Below are positions 8,247 to 15,784 of a stretch of 26,853 bases of DNA, one piece after another. Source of the DNA: GSA-30 sp036568765. GTDB taxonomy: Bacteria > Pseudomonadota > Gammaproteobacteria > Xanthomonadales > Rhodanobacteraceae. Both the position numbers and the translations under genes were made by a program. The notes below the pieces were generated by a model that did not search any database, had not been told where the DNA came from, and was given only the letters and a program-made list of their open reading frames with translations. Position 1 is the first letter of the stretch. Each line of letters starts with the position of its first letter. The stretch spans positions 1 to 26,853 of the forward strand of contig NZ_DATCRY010000054.1 of assembly GCF_036568765.1 (NCBI RefSeq), read 5' to 3'.

Positions 8247-9173
8247 ATGGAGTCCACACCAGGCCTGTCCATCGTCAGCCAGGCCACGCTCGACGCCGTC
8301 GATGAACATCGACAGGTGTTTGTCGACGCGCAACCGTTTCGTCATGTAGTCATCGAGAATTTCTTCGATGAAGATTTCGCCCAGCAATTGTTGGGCGCGT
8401 TCCCCTCGTTCGAGCGCGGTAACGCGGTCGGCGACGATGGGCAGCTCGGTGCCAAGTCGACCCTGGATAAAGTGCGCCAGCTGGGTCCGGCTTACGAACG
8501 CCTGGACGATGCAATCAAAAGCCCGGAGTTTCTCCAGGCCATCGGCAAGATAACGGGCATCGATGACCTGATTTACGATCCTTGGTATCTCGGTGGCGGC
8601 ACGCACGAGAACAAGAACCATGCCGCACTGGATTCACACGTCGACTTCAATTATCACCCGAGTGAACGCTGGCATCGGCGGCTCAACCTGATCGTCTACC
8701 TCAACCACGAATGGGATGCGTCGTGGGGAGGTTGCCTGGAGTTGTTTCGCGATCCGCACGTCGATGTGCGCCCATCGCGATCGATCGCGCCGCTCTTCAA
8801 TCGTTGCGTCATCTTTGAAACTACCGAGCATTCATGGCACGGGTTCGATCCTATCCGGCTGCCGGAGCCGCATGCGGACAAGACCCGACGCTCGGTGGCG
8901 TTGTACTTTTATACTAAGGACCGCCCCGCGGCGGAGACGGCCCCACGTCACACCACCTATTACGTCAATCGCCAGTTGCCCGAGCAGTTTGCGGAAGGTC
9001 ACAGCCTGACGCGTGGTGACGTAGCCGAATTGAAGCAGTTGCTGGAGGTGCGCGATGCGCACATTCGCATGCTCTACAGGGAAAATACGTCCCTGCGTAA
9101 AGCCCAGGACACCGGTCTTACCGGCAATCTCCTTTACTTGGCGAAACGCGCGTACATACGCTTTCGTCGATAA
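8247..9173 (+). CDS. 2-oxoglutarate/Fe(II)-dependent dioxygenase
   Basis: This 308-residue protein starts at ATG 8247, with GGGGAG 10 nt upstream. The double-stranded beta-helix signature is complete. The metal-binding HxD is His131-Val-Asp133 (DSHVDFNYHP), the distal ligand is His198 in EHSWHGF, and an RRSVALYFY strand supplies a likely 2-oxoglutarate-binding arginine (about 214-215). The family uses O2 and 2-oxoglutarate to hydroxylate a substrate. Substrates range from proline residues to small molecules and glycans, and the sequence does not say which applies here. The last 50 residues look different: a heptad-like helix (about 255-285) then a basic tail, perhaps for oligomerisation or membrane contact. 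There is no signal peptide. The gene is monocistronic, bounded by hairpins and a strong terminator overlapping its stop region. Confidence 0.86.
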   Translation: MESTPGLSIVSQATLDAVDEHRQVFVDAQPFRHVVIENFFDEDFAQQLLGAFPSFERGNAVGDDGQLGAKSTLDKVRQLGPAYERLDDAIKSPEFLQAIGKITGIDDLIYDPWYLGGGTHENKNHAALDSHVDFNYHPSERWHRRLNLIVYLNHEWDASWGGCLELFRDPHVDVRPSRSIAPLFNRCVIFETTEHSWHGFDPIRLPEPHADKTRRSVALYFYTKDRPAAETAPRHTTYYVNRQLPEQFAEGHSLTRGDVAELKQLLEVRDAHIRMLYRENTSLRKAQDTGLTGNLLYLAKRAYIRFRR

Positions 9174-9208
9174 AAAAAGGGCGCCCTGTAGGCGCCCTTT
9201 TTGTTTTT
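9174..9208 (+). terminator. Strong bidirectional Rho-independent terminator
   Basis: AAAAAGGGCGCC (9174-9185) and GGCGCCCTTTTT (9191-9202) form a perfect 12-bp stem with a 5-nt loop. It is followed by GTTTTT on the plus strand and has an A-run on the other side. It begins directly at the dioxygenase stop codon. It also faces the end of the minus-strand barrel gene, so it probably serves both. Confidence 0.92.
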
Positions 9209-9272
9209 CTTATTGCCTCGCAAGAGGCTGGCGACAACATGGGCCGGAGCGAAGCCTGCCCACGTACGGACC

Positions 9273-9863
9273 TCAGAACCGGTATTCGGCGCTGACGGAG
9301 ACCATGTCGGTGCTCAGATCCACATTGTGCTTCTTCGCATCGAAGTAGTCGTAGTTGATACCGACGCTCATGTTGTTGGTGAAGTCGTAACCCACACCGG
9401 CACCGGCATACCAGCTGGTGTCGTTGAGGTTGCGACGGGTCGGCAGATCGTCGTTGCTCAGGCCGTGACCGCGCCAGCCATAGATGCCGCCACGCGCGCT
9501 CAGGTACCAGTTAGGCGTCAGATTGAAATGGCCATTCACGCCAGCCGTCCAGCCGTGCAGCTGCGACTTGGTGCTGTCGACCACCGGGCGGCTGTTGAAG
9601 ATGTTCTTTGCGTGGATATTGCCCAGATCGTTGTAACCGGCCTCGACGCCCCAGGCGACCGACGGATTCACCGCCCAGCGGTAACCGCCGTTGATGGCGT
9701 AACCGGTGTCGCTATCGTTGTACGGACCCTTATCGATCGAGGTCCGACCGACATTGCCGTTGATGAACCAGCCGCCGTTGTCGGACTTGGCACTCTGAGC
9801 GAAAGCGGGAACAGCAGCCAGCCCGGCAGTGGCGATGGCAAGGGCGAGTAGCATCTTTTTCAT
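9273..9863 (-). CDS. Small outer-membrane beta-barrel protein, paralog A
   Basis: This 196-residue protein starts at the ATG ending at 9863, with AGGAG 7 nt upstream and a clean signal peptide (MKKMLLALAIATAGLAAVPAFA). The longer open frame upstream of this ATG is leader sequence. The mature part alternates amphipathic strands with turns, for example GGWFINGNVGRT, GYRWAVNPSVAWGVEAGY, WYLSARGGIYGW, SWYAGAGVGYDF and VSVSAEYRF. It ends in phenylalanine, the usual BAM recognition signal. Size and strand pattern suggest an eight-stranded barrel of the OmpA-N/OmpX/Ail type. It lacks a C-terminal peptidoglycan-binding domain. Its function is unknown. It has a tandem paralog just upstream, but a terminator lies between them. 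Confidence 0.88.
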   Translation of the reverse strand: MKKMLLALAIATAGLAAVPAFAQSAKSDNGGWFINGNVGRTSIDKGPYNDSDTGYAINGGYRWAVNPSVAWGVEAGYNDLGNIHAKNIFNSRPVVDSTKSQLHGWTAGVNGHFNLTPNWYLSARGGIYGWRGHGLSNDDLPTRRNLNDTSWYAGAGVGYDFTNNMSVGINYDYFDAKKHNVDLSTDMVSVSAEYRF

Positions 9864-9893
9864 GGAGATTCTCCTGTTATCTAAGGTGGCGGA

Positions 9894-9926
9894 GCGGCTG
9901 GCACGAGAGAGGGGAAAGCCAGCCGC
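9894..9926 (-). promoter_or_regulatory. Stem-loop in the 5' leader of barrel gene A
   Basis: GCGGCTGGC and GCCAGCCGC form a perfect 9-bp stem with a 15-nt loop, about 31 nt upstream of the start codon and outside the ribosome site. Leader hairpins stabilise some outer-membrane protein mRNAs, ompA being the best-known case. A similar role here is inference. Confidence 0.5.
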
Positions 9927-9967
9927 CCCGCGCGCTTGCACTTGGGGACGTGGTAGCGCTGTTCCGT

Positions 9968-9995
9968 TAGATAAGTCCGCTTGGATGAGATTCAA
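9968..9995 (-). promoter_or_regulatory. Candidate promoter of barrel gene A
   Basis: Read on the minus strand, TTGAAT (9995-9990) and TATCTA (9973-9968) are spaced 16 bp apart, with 4 and 3 matches to consensus. It would give a leader of about 100 nt containing the stem-loop at 9894-9926. An inverted repeat overlaps the -35 side. Confidence 0.3.
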
Positions 9996-10014
9996 TACTT
10001 CTGAGTTCAGTATT
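9994..10014. promoter_or_regulatory. Inverted repeat overlapping the putative -35 of barrel gene A
   Basis: AATACT (9994-9999) and AGTATT (10009-10014) are separated by 9 bp, with an inner CTGA/TCAG pair. Arms of this size and spacing would suit a dimeric regulator. No regulator gene is nearby, and the AT-rich arms could arise by chance. Confidence 0.3.
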
Positions 10015-10033
10015 AAGAATCCATTAAGAAAGA

Positions 10034-10058
10034 CGCGGACAAGCGTGACTTGCCCGCG
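10034..10058 (-). terminator. Rho-independent terminator of barrel gene B
   Basis: On the minus strand, CGCGGGCAAG pairs with CTTGTCCGCG over 10 bp with one G-T pair and a 5-nt loop. It is followed by a T-rich TCTTTCTT tract and begins 10 nt after the stop. It implies that the two barrel genes are transcribed separately. Confidence 0.82.
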
Positions 10059-10067
10059 CAAAGGCGC

Positions 10068-10808
10068 TTAGAAGCGGTATTCGCCATTGAGCGAGACGAT
10101 ACCGGTCGAGCGCTTGAGATCGGACGTGATTGCGCCCGTATTGGTGTCGCGGATCTTGCCTGCGTTGGCATGGAAGTAGTCGTATGCGACGCCTACACCC
10201 CAATGCTGATCGATATCCCAACCCGTACCCAGGCCGGCGTACCAGCTACCGCGACCGGCCTTGCCGCCGGTGGTCAGGCCCTGCGCCACCTCATCGGAAG
10301 TGAACACGTGGTTGTAGTTGTTGGCGTGGAAGTAACCGCCGCGCGCGCTGAGATACCAGCCTTGGACCAGGTTCATGCGGCCGTTCACGCCGACCAGCCA
10401 GCCGCGCAGGGCATTCGTGGTACTCGACTGATTGACGGGCTGCGAGTTGAAGATGTTCTTGACCCGGAAATTGCCCAGGTCGGTATAGCCTGCTTCGACG
10501 CCGAGACCGAAGTCCTGACCCACCTTCCAGCGGTAGCCGCCGGTCAGGCCGTAGCCGGTACGGCGATCGCGCTCGCCCTTGTTGAAGTTATACGTACCGA
10601 GGTTCTGGCCGAAACCGCCGTTGCCGCCGCCGGTGCGGCCGACATTGGCGTCGATGAACCAATTGCCCGAACCGACCGGTTGGCCGGGCTGAAAGTTATC
10701 TTGTGCATTGCCGGTGTACGTGGAAGCCGGCGTGGTGTCTTGCGCAAAGGCGGGAAGGGCAGCAAGGCTGGCGGCCACGATGGCTGCCGCAAAAAGCTTC
10801 TTGTTCAT
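10068..10808 (-). CDS. Small outer-membrane beta-barrel protein, paralog B
   Basis: This 246-residue protein has an ATG at 10808, AGGAG 8 nt upstream, and a signal peptide (MNKKLFAAAIVAASLAALPAFA). The mature N-terminus has a longer Gly/Asn-rich stretch than paralog A (about residues 25-75). The shared strands are GYGLTGGYRWKVG, FGLGVEAGYTDLGN, WYLSARGGYFHA, SWYAGLGTGWDI and VSLNGEYRF, again ending in Phe. The pair share a distinctive segment, DLGN, two residues, then KNIFNS, one residue, then PV. This is outside general OmpX/OmpA barrel expectations and may be a conserved surface loop. Terminators separate the genes. Function is unknown; environmental OmpW- or OmpX-like barrels often respond to osmotic or oxidative stress, which was not shown here. 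Confidence 0.88.
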   Translation of the reverse strand: MNKKLFAAAIVAASLAALPAFAQDTTPASTYTGNAQDNFQPGQPVGSGNWFIDANVGRTGGGNGGFGQNLGTYNFNKGERDRRTGYGLTGGYRWKVGQDFGLGVEAGYTDLGNFRVKNIFNSQPVNQSSTTNALRGWLVGVNGRMNLVQGWYLSARGGYFHANNYNHVFTSDEVAQGLTTGGKAGRGSWYAGLGTGWDIDQHWGVGVAYDYFHANAGKIRDTNTGAITSDLKRSTGIVSLNGEYRF

Positions 10809-10896
10809 GGGGCACTCCTACTTTTTATTTAGTCCGGCCTGACGCCTATAAACAGGGGAGGGCGTGCAGACCGCAGCAGCTGCAGGGGTTTGCAGT

Positions 10897-10915
10897 GCTC
10901 TTCTATTAGAGGAGC
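10897..10915. other. Stem-loop in the barrel B / tkt divergent intergenic region
   Basis: GCTCTTCT and AGAGGAGC pair over 8 bp (one T-G) around an ATT loop. It lies about 90 nt upstream of barrel gene B and 145 nt upstream of tkt, in a 251-bp divergent region. No clear promoter was found there for either gene. It may be a leader structure or an operator; nothing decides between them. Confidence 0.35.
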
Positions 10916-11059
10916 CCCGACCTGAAGGGTTTCAAAGTCCGTAAAATAAAATTAAGGCCGTGTTAATTTGCCGGACCAGGATCACGGCGGACAGCGACAG
11001 CTTCACGCGCGATCGGCGACAATAGCGTTTTTTCGCGCCTGCCCCTGGAGAACCTCAAG

Positions 11060-13069
11060 ATGCCCTCACGTCGCGAACTCGCCAATGCCATCCGTGCCCT
11101 GGCCATGGATGCTGTGGAGGCGGCCAACTCCGGTCATCCCGGCATGCCGATGGGCATGGCCGATATCGCCGAAGTCCTATGGAAGGATTTCCTGCACTAC
11201 AACCCCGGCAATCCCCATTGGGCCAATCGTGATCGTTTCGTGCTCTCCAACGGCCATGGTTCGATGTTGCAGTACGCGCTGCTACACCTGACCGGCTTCG
11301 ATCTGCCGATCGAACAGCTCAAACAATTCCGTCAGCTGCATTCCAAGACGGCCGGCCATCCGGAGGCCAGCGAAACGCCAGGAGTGGAAACCACGACCGG
11401 TCCGCTGGGCCAGGGCTTTGCTAATGCCGTGGGTTTTGCGCTGGCCGAGAAGGTGTTGGCCAACCACTTCAATCGTCCCGGCCACACCATCGTCGATCAC
11501 CGCACCTACGTCTTCATGGGCGACGGTTGCATGATGGAAGGTGTCTCGCACGAAGCGGCGTCGCTGGCGGGTACTTGGGAGCTGGGCAAGCTCGTTGCGA
11601 TCTATGACGACAACAATATTTCCATCGATGGCGAAGTACCGGGCTGGTTTACCGACAATACGCCCGAGCGCTTTGAGGCCTACGGTTGGCACGTGATTCG
11701 CGATGTCGATGGCCAGGACGCTGAAGCCGTCAAGCAGGCGCTCGCCAAAGCCACGGCACAACACGCCAAGCCGACCCTGATTTGCTGCAAGACCACGATA
11801 GGTTTCGGTGCACCGCACAAGCAAGGCAAGGAAGAAAGCCACGGCGCTGCCTTGGGCAAGGACGAAGTCGCTGCCGCACGCGAATACCTCGGCTGGAAGT
11901 ATCCGCCGTTCGAGATTCCCGCTGATATCTATGCCGCGTGGGATCACAAGCAGGAAGGTCAGGCAGCGGAGCAAGCATGGAATGCCACGTTCGAGAAGTA
12001 TGCTGCTGCGCATCCGCAGCTGGCAGAAGAATTCAAGCGCCGCATGGCAGGCGACCTGCCTAAGGACTGGGCAGAGAAGTCGCAGGCGTATATCGCCAAG
12101 ATGCAGGCCGAGGGCCCGGATGTTGCCTCGCGCAAAGCCTCGCAGATGGCGCTGGATGCATTCGGTCCGTTGCTCCCCGAACTGATCGGCGGTTCGGCGG
12201 ATCTCGCCGGCTCCAACTTGACCAAATGGAAGGGCAGCCTGGAAGCGGCGGTCGGTAATTCCAGCGATGGCAAGGGCAACTACATCCACTATGGCGTTCG
12301 CGAGTTCGGCATGACCGCGATCGCCAACGGCCTGGCATTGCATGGCGGCTTCATTCCGTACGACGCCACCTTCCTGGTGTTCTCCGACTACGCGCGCAAC
12401 GGCGTGCGTATGAGCGCGCTGATTCCGGCACATAACATCCACGTCTACACCCACGATTCGATCGGCCTGGGCGAAGATGGTCCGACCCATCAGCCGATCG
12501 AGCACCTGGCCTCGCTGCGCCTGATTCCGAACAACCAGTTGTGGCGCCCTTGCGATGCCGTCGAATCGGCAGTGGCCTGGAAGGCGGCGATCGAGCGCAA
12601 GGGCAACCCTGCGTGCCTGGTTTTCTCCCGTCAGACCTTGAAACACCAACAGCGTACCGAACAGCAGGTGGCCGATATCGCGCGCGGCGCCTACGTGCTT
12701 TCCGATCCCCAGGACACCAAGTTCAAGGCGATCCTCATTGCTACGGGTTCGGAAGTGCAGTTGGCCGTGGATGCGGCACAGACATTAGCGCAGCAGGGTG
12801 TGCCGGTGCGTGTCGTTTCGATGCCGTGCACGGAAGTGTTCGATGCGCAGCCGCTGGAATATCGCGAAAGCGTGCTGCCGGGCTGGTGCCGTGCACGCGT
12901 GGCGGTAGAGGCGGCCAGCGTCGACTACTGGTTCAAGTATGTCGGTCTCGACGGTGCGGTCGTTGGCATGACGACTTTCGGTGCTTCGGCGCCGGCGGGC
13001 AAGCTGTTCGAGTACTTCGGCTTTACCGTGCCGAAGGTCGTCGATGCGGTGAAGCGCGTTATCGGCTAA
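11060..13069 (+). CDS. tkt: Transketolase
   Basis: This thiamine-diphosphate enzyme of the pentose phosphate pathway moves two-carbon units from ketoses to aldoses. The 669-residue length is normal. Motifs in order are the N-terminal SGHPGMPMGMA (His26), NGHG (His66), the ThDP/metal motif GDGCMMEG with YDDNNISIDG (about 154-192), the pyrimidine-domain segment with GLGEDGPTHQPIEH, and a C-terminal domain (about 535-669) containing ATGSEVQLA. The ATG at 11060 follows TGGAGAACC. The gene ends convergently against the HAD phosphatase gene, with a shared hairpin between them. pyk, aldolase and pgk are all within a few kb. Confidence 0.97.
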   Translation: MPSRRELANAIRALAMDAVEAANSGHPGMPMGMADIAEVLWKDFLHYNPGNPHWANRDRFVLSNGHGSMLQYALLHLTGFDLPIEQLKQFRQLHSKTAGHPEASETPGVETTTGPLGQGFANAVGFALAEKVLANHFNRPGHTIVDHRTYVFMGDGCMMEGVSHEAASLAGTWELGKLVAIYDDNNISIDGEVPGWFTDNTPERFEAYGWHVIRDVDGQDAEAVKQALAKATAQHAKPTLICCKTTIGFGAPHKQGKEESHGAALGKDEVAAAREYLGWKYPPFEIPADIYAAWDHKQEGQAAEQAWNATFEKYAAAHPQLAEEFKRRMAGDLPKDWAEKSQAYIAKMQAEGPDVASRKASQMALDAFGPLLPELIGGSADLAGSNLTKWKGSLEAAVGNSSDGKGNYIHYGVREFGMTAIANGLALHGGFIPYDATFLVFSDYARNGVRMSALIPAHNIHVYTHDSIGLGEDGPTHQPIEHLASLRLIPNNQLWRPCDAVESAVAWKAAIERKGNPACLVFSRQTLKHQQRTEQQVADIARGAYVLSDPQDTKFKAILIATGSEVQLAVDAAQTLAQQGVPVRVVSMPCTEVFDAQPLEYRESVLPGWCRARVAVEAASVDYWFKYVGLDGAVVGMTTFGASAPAGKLFEYFGFTVPKVVDAVKRVIG

Positions 13070-13081
13070 GCAGATCGAGAT

Positions 13082-13103
13082 GGGGCGGTCCCAGGGCCGC
13101 CCC
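13082..13103. terminator. Shared terminator between tkt and the HAD phosphatase gene
   Basis: GGGGCGG (13082-13088) pairs with CCGCCCC (13097-13103), extended inward by T-G and C-G pairs, leaving a 4-nt loop. It begins 12 nt after the tkt stop and 5 nt beyond the convergent gene's stop. There is no T-run on either side, so it may depend on stem strength or Rho. Confidence 0.55.
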
Positions 13104-13107
13104 GCTC

Positions 13108-13758
13108 TCAGGCGGTCTGGTCTTGCGTAAGCAATTCCACTAACTGCCGTGTATCGGCCACGATATCCGTAGCGCCGGCATGTTCGAGTTCGGCGCGATC
13201 GCCGAAGCCCCAAAGCACGCCGATACCGCGCACGTTGTTAGCGACAGCGCCTTCGATATCGAACTTACGATCGCCGATCATGACCGCCTGCGATGGCTCA
13301 ATGCCGAAATCGTGCAGGGCCGCCGCAATCATCGCCGCTTTTTCGCTGAGTGCGCTGCGCGCATCGGGCGTGTACATACGAGTAAACAGGTCGCCGAAGG
13401 GCAGGGCGGCAACCACCGGTTCGGCGTTGCTTGCCACCTTGCTGGTGACGATCGCTAGCGTATGTCCTTCGGCGTGAAGTTGGCGAATCAGTGCCTCGAT
13501 GCCCGGATAGATCGCGTACTCGCGATGGCCGTGGCTCTGGAAGCGATCGTGGTAGTGCTCCACTGCCGCTTCCACCCGTGCCTGGTCATGCCCGAGCAGG
13601 GGCGCGAAGTTGTGCCGCAAGGGCGGGCCGATCCAGCCTCGCAACTGGGCATGATCCGGTACGGGCACGCCCATCTGGATCAGGGCGTGCCGGACGCAGG
13701 CAACAATGCCTTCTTCCGAATCGATGAGCGTACCGTCGAGATCGAATAGGCAAAGCAT
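13108..13758 (-). CDS. HAD-superfamily phosphatase (phosphoglycolate-phosphatase-like)
   Basis: This 216-residue HAD subclass IA hydrolase has motif I FDLDGT with nucleophile Asp6 and acid/base Asp8. Motif II is the threonine in IVTSK (Thr105), and motif III/IV is Lys140 with GDRKFDIEGA (Asp163, Asp167). A small helical cap lies between motifs I and II (about 15-85), containing the RGWIGPPL signature common in the Gph/YjjG-like branch. The start codon lies 6 nt after the pgk stop, with no good ribosome site of its own, so it is probably translationally coupled to pgk. Phosphoglycolate is the default substrate, but neighbours in this family clear side products of glycolytic enzymes such as 4-phosphoerythronate and 2-phospholactate. 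Placement behind pgk makes such a repair role plausible but unproven. Confidence 0.85.
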   Translation of the reverse strand: MLCLFDLDGTLIDSEEGIVACVRHALIQMGVPVPDHAQLRGWIGPPLRHNFAPLLGHDQARVEAAVEHYHDRFQSHGHREYAIYPGIEALIRQLHAEGHTLAIVTSKVASNAEPVVAALPFGDLFTRMYTPDARSALSEKAAMIAAALHDFGIEPSQAVMIGDRKFDIEGAVANNVRGIGVLWGFGDRAELEHAGATDIVADTRQLVELLTQDQTA

Positions 13759-13764
13759 CGGTCG

Positions 13765-14943
13765 TTACTTCGCGGCGCGTGCCTTGAGCGCGGCGACCGC
13801 GGGGAGCTCCTTGCCTTCGAGAAATTCCAGGAAGGCGCCGCCACCCGTCGAGATATACGATACGTCTTGTTCGATACCGTACTTGTCGACCGCGGCCAGC
13901 GTATCGCCGCCGCCGGCGATCGAGAACGCTTTGGAGGCGGCGATTGCGCGTGCCAGCGTTTCGGTGCCGTGGCCGAAGGCATCGAATTCGAACACGCCGA
14001 CTGGGCCGTTCCAAACCACGGTGCCCGCTTTGGCAATCAACTCGGCATATTGCTTGGCCGTCTCCGGGCCGATATCCAGAATCATCTCGCCATCCTTGAC
14101 CTGATCGACCGGCTTGACCGAGGCCGGTGCATGCGCGGAAAACTCCGGAGCCACCACGACATCCACCGGCAGCGGCACATCGGCGTTGCGAGCCTTGGCT
14201 GCCTTGGTGACTTTCTTGGCGGCGTCGATCAGATCGGCTTCGTACAGCGAATTGCCCACGCCGTAACCATTCGCAGCGATAAAGGTGTTGGCGATGCCGC
14301 CGCCGACGATCAACTGGTCGACCTTGCCGATCAGGTTTTCGAGCAGTTGAAGCTTGGTGGAGACTTTGGAGCCAGCCACGATCGCCAGCAGCGGACGGGC
14401 CGGATTCTCCAGTGCCTTGCCCAGGGCATCGAGTTCGGCCGACAGCAAAGGGCCGGCGCACGCGATCGGGGCGAACTTGATGACGCCGTGCGTGGAAGCC
14501 TGAGCACGATGCGCTGTGCCGAACGCGTCCATGACGAAGATGTCGCATAGCGCCGCATAACGCTTGGAAAGCGCTTCGTCATCTTTGCCTTCGCCGACAT
14601 TCATGCGGCAGTTTTCCAGAATCGCTACTTCGCCGTCTGCGACCTCGACGCCGTCGAGGTAGTCGCGCACCAGGCGTACGGGGCTTCCCAGCTTGTCGCC
14701 AAGCCATTTGGCCACCGGCGCCAGGGAGGATTCCTCATCGAACACGCCTTCTTTCGGGCGACCCAGGTGGGACATCACCATGACCTTGGCGCCAGCGTCA
14801 CGGGCAGCCTTGATGGTGGGGAGCGAGGCATCCAGCCGCTGGGTGGACGTGATGCGGCCGTTTTCGATCGGCACGTTCAGGTCTTCGCGGATCAACACGC
14901 GCTTGCCGCGCAGATCCAGGTCGCTCATACGGGTGATAGACAC
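13765..14943 (-). CDS. pgk: Phosphoglycerate kinase
   Basis: This glycolytic kinase transfers phosphate between 1,3-bisphosphoglycerate and ADP in the cytoplasm. The 392-residue protein shows the substrate-binding LIREDLNVPIENGRIT, the HLGRPKEG loop, GTAHRAQAS, VAGSKVSTKLQLLENL, and the nucleotide-binding C-terminal GGGDTLAAV. The start is taken as GTG at 14943: GGGAAAG lies 6 nt before it, whereas ATG 14928 (MSDLDLRG) has no ribosome site in range. Xanthomonas homologues also begin MSI.RM.DL, which supports the longer form. pgk heads a two-gene unit with the HAD phosphatase. The usual neighbour gap (glyceraldehyde-3-phosphate dehydrogenase) is not in the window. Confidence 0.96.
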   Translation of the reverse strand: MSITRMSDLDLRGKRVLIREDLNVPIENGRITSTQRLDASLPTIKAARDAGAKVMVMSHLGRPKEGVFDEESSLAPVAKWLGDKLGSPVRLVRDYLDGVEVADGEVAILENCRMNVGEGKDDEALSKRYAALCDIFVMDAFGTAHRAQASTHGVIKFAPIACAGPLLSAELDALGKALENPARPLLAIVAGSKVSTKLQLLENLIGKVDQLIVGGGIANTFIAANGYGVGNSLYEADLIDAAKKVTKAAKARNADVPLPVDVVVAPEFSAHAPASVKPVDQVKDGEMILDIGPETAKQYAELIAKAGTVVWNGPVGVFEFDAFGHGTETLARAIAASKAFSIAGGGDTLAAVDKYGIEQDVSYISTGGGAFLEFLEGKELPAVAALKARAAK

Positions 14944-14997
14944 GATGCTTTCCCTTTTTGGAAGGTTCGGACGGCCGGCGAGCGGCGCGAAATGTCT

Positions 14998-15026
14998 ATT
15001 GTTGTGCCGCCTCGGCCCCGATGCAA
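14998..15026 (-). promoter_or_regulatory. Candidate promoter of the pgk-HAD unit
   Basis: On the minus strand, TTGCAT (15026-15021) and AACAAT (15003-14998) have a 17-bp spacer, each matching consensus at 4 of 6 positions. The implied leader is about 50 nt. A TATTCT at 15039-15044 on the plus strand could be the -10 of the divergent isomerase gene. Confidence 0.35.
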
Positions 15027-15071
15027 ACCGCGCGGGGGTATTCTGGGGCCTTCCTGAAACGAGTCCGCCGC

Positions 15072-15731
15072 ATGTCCCGATTCACCCTCTACGGCTACTG
15101 GCGCTCCAGCGCCGCGTATCGTGTGCGTATCGCGCTCAATCTCAAGGGGCTTGAGTACGCCAGTCGTCCCGTCCACTTGGTCAACAACGGTGGCGAGCAG
15201 CATCGTCCCGACTATCACGCGCTCAATCCACAGGAATTGGTACCCGTTCTGCTCGATGGCGAGCAGGCGCTTACGCAGTCGCTGGCGATTGTCGAATACC
15301 TGGAAGAGACGCATCCGGCACCGTCGTTGCTACCCACCGATCCCGCGGGTCGCGCGCGCGTGCGCGCGCTCGCCCAGATCGTCGCCTGCGACATTCACCC
15401 GATCGGTAACTTGCGCGTGCTGCAATATCTGGAGGCGCATTATGGCGACAGCGCCGACAAACGCGGCTGGTCGCAGCATTGGATCGCTACCGGGCTGGCA
15501 GCGTTCGAAGCGATGGTGGCCCATCATCCCCAGACAGGCCGGTTTTGCCACGGCGATACGCCGGGGCTGGCCGATCTCTCGCTGATCCCGCAGCTCTATA
15601 ACGCCGAGCGTTGGAACTTGCCGTTAGACGACTACCCGACGTTGTTGCGTATCCGCGAGGCATGCAACGCGCTCGATGCCTTCAAGCTAGCCGCGCCGGA
15701 GGCTCAGTCGGACGCGCCTGTCGCCGCATAA
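15072..15731 (+). CDS. maiA: Maleylacetoacetate isomerase / zeta-class glutathione S-transferase
   Basis: This 219-residue cytoplasmic enzyme uses glutathione to isomerise maleylacetoacetate to fumarylacetoacetate in tyrosine and homogentisate breakdown. The thioredoxin-like N-terminal domain shows the zeta signature RSSAAYRVRIALNLKG (11-26; serines 12-13 near the glutathione thiol). It also has the NPQELVPVL cis-proline loop (52-60) and QSLAIVEYLEE (69-79). The all-helical C-terminal domain follows. In animal enzymes the active-site motif is SSCSWRVR; here the cysteine is replaced by alanine, as in many bacterial members. The ATG at 15072 has no strong ribosome site. No other homogentisate-pathway gene (hmgA, fahA, hppD) is adjacent, so a general zeta-GST role cannot be excluded. 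Confidence 0.87.
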   Translation: MSRFTLYGYWRSSAAYRVRIALNLKGLEYASRPVHLVNNGGEQHRPDYHALNPQELVPVLLDGEQALTQSLAIVEYLEETHPAPSLLPTDPAGRARVRALAQIVACDIHPIGNLRVLQYLEAHYGDSADKRGWSQHWIATGLAAFEAMVAHHPQTGRFCHGDTPGLADLSLIPQLYNAERWNLPLDDYPTLLRIREACNALDAFKLAAPEAQSDAPVAA

Positions 15732-15736
15732 GCGAA

Positions 15737-15775
15737 GGGACGAGAAGGGCCGGGCGATGCCCGGCCTCTCGTCCC
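15737..15775. terminator. Very strong shared terminator between maiA and pilU
   Basis: GGGACGAGA, a 2-nt AG bulge, and GGCCGGGC (15737-15755) pair with GCCCGGCC and TCTCGTCCC (15759-15775) around a GAT loop, giving 17 bp in total. It occupies most of the 53-bp gap between two convergent stops. There is no T-run on either side. Confidence 0.75.
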
Positions 15776-15784
15776 AGTGGGCAA

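Noticed and set aside
10050..10832. 260-codon plus-strand frame opposite barrel gene B
   Set aside because: The minus strand has the signal peptide, ribosome site and terminal Phe; the plus frame is Ala/Val-rich filler.
11282..12649. 455-codon minus-strand frame opposite tkt
   Set aside because: Same reason: a shadow of a highly conserved transketolase gene.
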